64,000 bases of DNA from an uncultured Bacteroides sp. (GTDB lineage: Bacteria > Bacteroidota > Bacteroidia > Bacteroidales > Bacteroidaceae): positions 2,365,946 through 2,429,945 of the forward strand of contig NZ_OY780936.1 in assembly GCF_963675905.1 (NCBI RefSeq), read 5' to 3'. Shown here piece after piece: positions 62,564-64,000 of the stretch. Within the stretch, counting starts at the first letter, position 1, and each line of letters starts with the position of its first letter. The notes below the pieces were generated by a model that was not told the DNA's origin, searched no databases, and was given only the letters and a program-made list of their open reading frames with translations. The translations under genes and the position numbers were made by a program.

Positions 62564-62696
62564 CTAGTGGCAGATGCAGGATTTAGTAGCAGATAAAATT
62601 GTATAAAACATTTATCTTCCACCAGATTAATCATCTGATTATAGGATTATTAGATGTATTTTAGTGGCAGATGGGAGATGATTATGCATTTTTCGT
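62564..62696. repeat. Dispersed palindromic repeat, copy C (5' side of VirE gene)
   Basis: CTAGTGGCAGAT, then TTTAGTAGCAGATAAA with an inverted partner TTTATCTTCCACC (62611-62623), then ATTTTAGTGGCAGATGGGAG and ATTTTTCGTT. The order and spacing parallel copy A at 8845-8955, about 54 kb away, in the same orientation. Confidence 0.75.
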
Positions 62697-62712
62697 TTTT
62701 TTCTAATAGAAA

Positions 62713-62744
62713 AAGCGGATAGATTGTATTTAATCTATCCGCTT
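62713..62744 (-). terminator. Intrinsic terminator after the GH32 gene
   Basis: A perfect 13-bp stem (AAGCGGATAGATT with 62732-62744), 6-nt loop and, on the minus strand, a T-run (TTTTTCTATT) lie ~40 bp after the GH32 stop codon. Confidence 0.85.
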
Positions 62745-62782
62745 AATTCAAAATAATTGCAATTGTAAAGTTTGCCAGTTCT

Positions 62783-64000
62783 TTACTTATTCAGTGCTAC
62801 CTCTGTAAATACTGCTTCACCACCTTCGGCAAATATACCCCAAGGGTTCTGATTCATCTGATAAATTCGGTTACTCAATGCAATAACACCGTTTACGTAA
62901 ATAACACAAACTGAATTTTCCACCACAATTACCACTTTAAATTGTTTATTTTCAGGTATTGTAAGAGGAGTTGAAGTACGCGTAGCCAATACGTTGCCGT
63001 CTTTTATGTAGTCCAGTTTCAACGTTTTACCAGTTAAGTCGAACACCAGATCATGCACCTCACTGCGAGCACCTCCGGCACCAAACTCAAAACCAAAACG
63101 GGTAGCCGTACTAGCATTTACTGTAGCCGTGATTTTATATGTTCCTTTTTGACGATCAAACAGTGCTAAGGCCTTGCCACTTGTACCATTCAACGTATAA
63201 CTATTGTCTTGCACTTGTGCATTGTTATTTACTAAGGCTTTTAGAGCTACTTCGTTGTTTAGTTTCTGATCAACCGATGCGGGGATAGTTACATTCAGCG
63301 TTCCGTCACTATTTTGTGTCAACTGATGAACTACCAATGATCCTGCCCAACCATAATCACTGGTATCATTATTTCCAGTACGGGTAGGACACCATCCGAA
63401 TAAGAAACGATTTGTACCGTCACTTGCAGTCTTTCCGGCATAGTAAGCAATGCCATCCAGAGCTGAATAGGAAGGCACTTTCCAGTCGTTAGTTCCTGCA
63501 ACCCGATAACGATAGTGCACTTTGCGGTCATTATTAGCCCAGTCCCAATTAGAGTATACCAAATATTGGTAATTTCCCATAGTAAATACATCCGGGCATT
63601 CCATTACTCGTTCTCCATTAAAGTAAAACGGTTCTTCTAGTTTCCAGTTCAACAAATCGGTAGAAGAGTATTGTGCAATAACCGCTTGCCAGTCATTCAC
63701 TGCTGCCACATAACCACGGGTAGTAATGAACATCTTATAAACGTTACCTTCTTTCATCACGAATGGATCCCGAAATTCGTTAGCATCATATCCGTTGGCA
63801 GCCTGAAGTGAAAAATTAGTTTGCTTAGTCCAAGTTTTCATATCCTTTGATGTAGCTAAATAGATTTTCTCAGCAGGATTAAGGTTTGCATTGTGTGCAG
63901 TGTAATAAGCATAATAGGTATCGCCCGCTTTTATTACCGAACCTGTACCCAAAGCATCTTCCTGACTTCCGTCTGCTCCGCAAGGAATTACTTCGCCGTT
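62783..64000 (-). CDS. GH32 fructan hydrolase (levanase/inulinase-like), 5' end outside window
   Basis: The frame stays open to the last base of the window (NGEVIPCGADGSQED precedes the segment), so the N-terminus with the WMNDPNG-type nucleophile is missing. What is seen fits GH32: ALGTGSVI, the transition-state motif EFRDPFV, the acid/base motif MECPDVF and FGWCPTRTG. A C-terminal beta-sandwich follows (last ~190 residues, ending EGGEAVFTEVALNK). The enzyme should cleave fructose polymers or sucrose-type linkages. Its neighbours upstream are not visible; a terminator follows, so it is the last gene of its transcript. Confidence 0.88.
   Translation of the reverse strand, partial: NGEVIPCGADGSQEDALGTGSVIKAGDTYYAYYTAHNANLNPAEKIYLATSKDMKTWTKQTNFSLQAANGYDANEFRDPFVMKEGNVYKMFITTRGYVAAVNDWQAVIAQYSSTDLLNWKLEEPFYFNGERVMECPDVFTMGNYQYLVYSNWDWANNDRKVHYRYRVAGTNDWKVPSYSALDGIAYYAGKTASDGTNRFLFGWCPTRTGNNDTSDYGWAGSLVVHQLTQNSDGTLNVTIPASVDQKLNNEVALKALVNNNAQVQDNSYTLNGTSGKALALFDRQKGTYKITATVNASTATRFGFEFGAGGARSEVHDLVFDLTGKTLKLDYIKDGNVLATRTSTPLTIPENKQFKVVIVVENSVCVIYVNGVIALSNRIYQMNQNPWGIFAEGGEAVFTEVALNK

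Overview
The window reads as chromosomal DNA of a Bacteroidales bacterium, most likely a Bacteroides-type genome. The evidence is A+T-rich DNA, promoters of the Bacteroidetes type (-7 element TAnnTTTG, for example TTTG-N20-TAATTTTG before rplU), few Shine-Dalgarno sequences, and typical Bacteroidales families: Mfa-like fimbrillins, a type IX secretion C-terminal domain, DUF4836, DUF5063, DUF5106, DUF5687, a BT4734/VirE-type primase-helicase, and a fused FNR/GltD reductase. I see no rRNA, tRNA, CRISPR array, integrase or intact insertion sequence.

Layout. (1) 1-7.4 kb: a fimbria-like surface operon made of an Mfa1-like subunit cut by the window edge, a lipoprotein, and a 1635-residue T9SS cargo that may play the part of P. 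gingivalis Mfa5. (2) 7.4-38 kb: mostly conserved chromosomal genes. They include a DUF5106 lipoprotein, an FtsX-like ABC transporter, RsmE, a DUF151 nuclease, RlmI-like methyltransferase, an RNase D-like exonuclease, FtsK, a LolA-like chaperone, TrxB, an M16 peptidase, a DUF5687/ABC pair, TraB/GumN, a HxlR-VOC pair opposite a cupin gene, L21/L27, SerS, the FNR-GltD fusion, TtcA, NfeD/FloA, a nucleoside phosphorylase and MnmE (to 40.3 kb). (3) 40.3-43.4 kb: a decayed carbohydrate locus with an intact GH2 enzyme between broken glycosidase pieces. (4) 43.7-59.8 kb: an accessory, defence-type island holding a DUF4143 ATPase, a HipB/HipA pair, a broken rhuM, and a type I restriction-modification operon (hsdM-hsdS-...-hsdR) that carries two DUF262 proteins and a DUF4062/ATPase protein between hsdS and hsdR. 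(5) 59.9-62.7 kb: a VirE/DUF3874 primase-helicase flanked by copies of a dispersed palindromic repeat and preceded by a G+C-rich element able to form two competing hairpins. (6) 62.8 kb to the end: a GH32 fructan hydrolase running off the window.

Most promising for undescribed biology: the composite hsdM-hsdS-DUF262-DUF262-DUF4062-hsdR operon with a vestigial hsdR start between its cargo genes; half-sites shared by the hipBA and hsdM promoters, suggesting one regulator for both; arrays of TGTACA palindromes at an exact 22-bp period at two unrelated loci; the repeat-flanked VirE cassette with a related gene-less repeat 51 kb away; and a small RNA candidate between the DUF151 and rlmI-like genes. 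All functions are read from sequence pattern and family memory; no database search was run.
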